Assembly: GCA_964452115.1 (NCBI GenBank)
Contig: CAYVKY010000004.1
Span: forward strand, 1 to 34,902
Direction of reading: 5' to 3'
Length of the DNA: 34,902 nucleotides
From: CAYVKY01 sp964452115
GTDB lineage: Bacteria; Bacteroidota; Ignavibacteria; Tepidaquicellales; Tepidaquicellaceae
A program made the translations under genes and the position numbers. The notes beneath the pieces are model-generated. The model was not told where the DNA came from, ran no database searches, and saw nothing but the letters and a program-made list of their open reading frames with translations. Below are positions 32,712 through 34,902 of the stretch, piece by piece (positions within the stretch are counted from its first letter, which is position 1; every line of letters begins with the position of its first letter).

Positions 32712-33146
32712 TTAAATTTCCTCCTCATCTATATTATCCAGCTCAGGATAAAAATCTTCATAAATAAAATTAATGTGCAGGTTTGTATCTTTTAAATTTT
32801 CAACTTCCTGATTAAGAATCTCTCTGAAAATAAAATTATATTTTTCGATTAACGGATATTCATTCTTAAAATGCACATAGATATTTTTAAGTGTGAGCAA
32901 TTCGATTAGTTTTTCATATTCTTCTTTCAGACGGTCATTCCTGATATCTTTCGGAGTTATTATTTTCGGCGACCCGATAAGCTTGTGAATTTTTACGAGC
33001 CTGGCATTTTTAAATTTTTTTTCAAAATCAAAAATTTTTTCTGAAAAGTCCGGCGTAACAAATTCCTCTTCATGACTTATTTCATGATCTTCGAAGAAAT
33101 TATCAACAGGATTTTTCTCAACGGTATTTTTCTTCTTTTTTGTCAT
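32712..33146 (-). CDS. Hypothetical acidic protein
   Basis: I do not recognise this 144-residue protein. It starts with a lysine-rich stretch (MTKKKKNTVEK), followed by an acidic segment, a central mixed-charge helical region (about 45-90) and a strongly acidic C terminus (YPELDNIDEEEI). No signal peptide, membrane helix, cysteine pair or catalytic motif is visible, so it is probably cytosolic and perhaps a binding partner of another protein. The 61-base AT-rich gap upstream, after cdsA, probably holds a promoter. It is followed after 3 bases by the thioredoxin-like gene. Confidence 0.75.
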   Translation of the reverse strand: MTKKKKNTVEKNPVDNFFEDHEISHEEEFVTPDFSEKIFDFEKKFKNARLVKIHKLIGSPKIITPKDIRNDRLKEEYEKLIELLTLKNIYVHFKNEYPLIEKYNFIFREILNQEVENLKDTNLHINFIYEDFYPELDNIDEEEI

Positions 33147-33207
33147 TATATGGAATTATTTTTTTTATATACAAATTTGAAAAATAATTATATTCTATTC
33201 AAGTTAA

Positions 33208-33999
33208 TTATATTAATATTTTTAAAAATCTGATATAGACAAACAGCACCGGTATTATGAATATCAGACTGTCAAATCTGTCAAGCACGCCTCCGTGTCC
33301 CGGAATAATATTGGATGAATCCTTAATTCCGGTATATCTTTTCAATAGCGATTCAAATATATCACCTGCCGTGCCTACAAATGCAACAATCAATGAAATT
33401 ACCGTCATTGTTTTAATGTCGGTATCAATTATTCTGAAATTGTAAACAATAAAACCCGCTATAAAAGTGAAAATCACTCCGCCGATAAATCCCTCTATAG
33501 TTTTATTCGGACTGGCGGAAGTCAGTTTATGCCTGCCGATTGATTTACCGGTGAAAAAGGCGGCAGAATCATTAATCCATATCATTGCGATTACCGTTAA
33601 TATCAGCTTATATTCATTTTCCATTATCAGCAGCATCAGCATCGGCATTGTGATATAGACAAACGAAAATAAAGATACAACCGGTGAAAGCGGATTTCTG
33701 ATTTTTTCATTTCTGAAAATTTCGGATGCAGCAAGGATTATGAATGACAGTATCAGTGTCACCAAACTGTATGAAACATCGAGATTATAAAGTATCAGCG
33801 ACGCAGATGAGAGAATTATACCCGCGGTTTTAAGCGGATGTATATCCTTTCGCTCAAACATTTTCAGCATTTCATACTGGCAGAACGCATTTATTATGAA
33901 AGCAAATAAAAAGTAAAAAATTCCTCCGTGTATAATTGCGTAAATGATTAAAGGAATTCCTATTATCGCTGTTAATATCCGTACTAATGTGTTATTCAT
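33208..33999 (-). CDS. cdsA: Phosphatidate cytidylyltransferase (CDP-diacylglycerol synthase)
   Basis: The product is about 263 residues with about eight hydrophobic helices. It has the CdsA signature near the C terminus: SLLKRYTGIKDSSNIIPGHG followed by GVLDRFDS. The motif IWINDSAAFFTGKSIGRHKL also fits the family. It makes CDP-diacylglycerol from phosphatidic acid and CTP, linking to PlsC and PyrG in this window. The frame runs to 34029, but the ATG at 33999 is preferred: it follows an AAGGG ribosome site and overlaps the CPBP protease stop as ATGAATAA. Confidence 0.94.
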   Translation of the reverse strand: MNNTLVRILTAIIGIPLIIYAIIHGGIFYFLFAFIINAFCQYEMLKMFERKDIHPLKTAGIILSSASLILYNLDVSYSLVTLILSFIILAASEIFRNEKIRNPLSPVVSLFSFVYITMPMLMLLIMENEYKLILTVIAMIWINDSAAFFTGKSIGRHKLTSASPNKTIEGFIGGVIFTFIAGFIVYNFRIIDTDIKTMTVISLIVAFVGTAGDIFESLLKRYTGIKDSSNIIPGHGGVLDRFDSLIFIIPVLFVYIRFLKILI

Positions 34000-34900
34000 T
34001 TTTCCCTTGTTCATATATTTTCTTAACAAATATTAATACAAAAATAAAAATTACAAGTGAAATTACGGCGAGCGGTGTGTATTTCAGAAGCTCTGACCAC
34101 GAAACTGCTTTATCGTCAAAGCTGTCCGTGCCCGTCAGATATACTGCGAGCGCAGACATAAAATTATTCAAAAAGTGAACCATCACCGCAGGTATTATGC
34201 TGTTACTGTAAAATGCAATATATGAAATAAAAATCCCGAGTATAATAAGAGGAATTAAATTGAACGGGTGGAAATGAAATATTGCAAAAAGAAGTCCCGT
34301 AAAAATAACCGGAATTTTCACTCCGCCAAGTTTCTGAAGATTGGAAAGTATTAAACCGCGGAACATAAATTCTTCGCATATCGCAGGAGTAAGTGCAATC
34401 ACAAATACTACAAATGTAAACTCTCCCGTATTTGACGACACTACCAGTTTTGAAGTGAATGATTCAAAATAATCATAAAGGCTTTTCAGTGAGTTCAGAA
34501 ATTCCTGTCCGAATGGCAGAGAAAATAATATTTTATTTTGCAGTATAAGAATGTACTGAAGCACCGGCTGAACCGCCACAATACCGATGAAACTCAGTGC
34601 AATATACGAAATTTTCGGTTTTCTGAATTTAAAGCCCTGAACAAACTCATCGCCCCGCAGCATATTTAATAATATTACCGGAGCAAGGATAAACATAAAT
34701 TGAGAAAATGAAACAATAATTCTTGTAAGTGTGATATTCGCCGGAGAAGTTCCGCTCAAATCCCCTTTTAATACAAAAAAACTTAAGATGCCTCCGAATA
34801 TCTGATATGTGATAAATACAGCTGCAAGAGCAATCAGCACAAATGCAATCGGAGTTAAATTTTTCAGCGGTGCCGGTATTTTAATATTTTCATCTGGCAT
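33992..34900 (-). CDS. CPBP-family intramembrane glutamic endopeptidase
   Basis: This 302-residue polytopic protein (about eight hydrophobic segments) has the CPBP/Abi motifs. Motif 1 is CEEFMFRG (Glu176, Glu177, Arg181). Motif 2 is AIFHFHPFNL with a conserved His, and motif 3 is VMVHFLNN with His and Asn. The family includes Rce1-like prenyl-protein proteases and bacterial proteins linked to bacteriocin self-immunity; the bacterial substrate is usually unknown. The ATG at 34900 is complete in the window, 2 bases from its edge. It is coupled to cdsA by an 8-base overlap, suggesting a membrane or lipid-related role. Confidence 0.9.
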   Translation of the reverse strand: MPDENIKIPAPLKNLTPIAFVLIALAAVFITYQIFGGILSFFVLKGDLSGTSPANITLTRIIVSFSQFMFILAPVILLNMLRGDEFVQGFKFRKPKISYIALSFIGIVAVQPVLQYILILQNKILFSLPFGQEFLNSLKSLYDYFESFTSKLVVSSNTGEFTFVVFVIALTPAICEEFMFRGLILSNLQKLGGVKIPVIFTGLLFAIFHFHPFNLIPLIILGIFISYIAFYSNSIIPAVMVHFLNNFMSALAVYLTGTDSFDDKAVSWSELLKYTPLAVISLVIFIFVLIFVKKIYEQGKNE

Positions 34901-34902
34901 AT

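Noticed and set aside
1..34902. Defence system, CRISPR array, prophage, tRNA or rRNA
   Set aside because: No repeat-spacer pattern, integrase, transposase, phage structural gene or recognisable RNA gene was seen while reading both strands.

Overview
The window looks like chromosome from an AT-rich member of the Bacteroidota/Chlorobi (FCB) group, most likely an Ignavibacteria-type bacterium. Three large secreted enzymes end in a type IX secretion (T9SS) C-terminal domain with the NYPNPFNP signature common in that lineage. The genes are packed into long same-strand operons with ATGA or TAATG overlaps, TTG/GTG starts are frequent, and good Shine-Dalgarno sites are scarce. I saw no rRNA, tRNA, CRISPR array, prophage or intact insertion sequence.

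Layout. 1-1904 (+): C-terminal part of a sigma-54 activator, an archaemetzincin and a ScpB-type methylmalonyl-CoA decarboxylase, joined by ATGA overlaps. 1935-3641 (+): a secreted subtilisin with a T9SS domain. 3642-4070: a non-coding gap with a nested terminator hairpin, an inverted repeat, and a promoter overlapped by a probable TetR operator. 4071-9528 (+): an efflux operon (TetR, TolC, HlyD, two ABC-2 permeases) with no ATPase gene. 9500-9913 (-): a DUF2752 membrane protein whose end overlaps the efflux operon. 10039-18087 (+): a tight seven-gene operon: cysteine hydrolase, PlsC, GatC, KdsB, PyrG, a CtpE-like P-type ATPase and the C-terminal half of methionine synthase. A bidirectional terminator follows.

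18139-26813 (-): an outer-membrane protein gene and a polysaccharide operon, read right to left: Wzc-type tyrosine kinase, zinc-ribbon membrane protein, NusG/UpxY-like antiterminator, UDP-GlcNAc-type 6-dehydrogenase, GDP-mannose dehydratase and two DegT-family sugar aminotransferases. The operon makes nucleotide sugars and controls chain length and export, but no glycosyltransferase, flippase or polymerase is present. A nested palindrome that includes a rho-independent terminator lies just before wzc.

26933-34900 (-): two secreted M1 metallopeptidases with T9SS domains, then (upstream) a HAD phosphatase, GpmA, a thioredoxin-like protein, an acidic protein of unknown function, CdsA and a CPBP membrane protease.

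Most of the window is ordinary housekeeping and envelope biology, and I do not see a clearly new defence or mobile system. The points most worth a second look are the archaemetzincin coupled to a sigma-54 regulator, the exporter without an ATPase, the split MetH, the ATT start inferred for an aminotransferase, and the antiterminator/zinc-ribbon/palindrome arrangement at the head of the polysaccharide operon.
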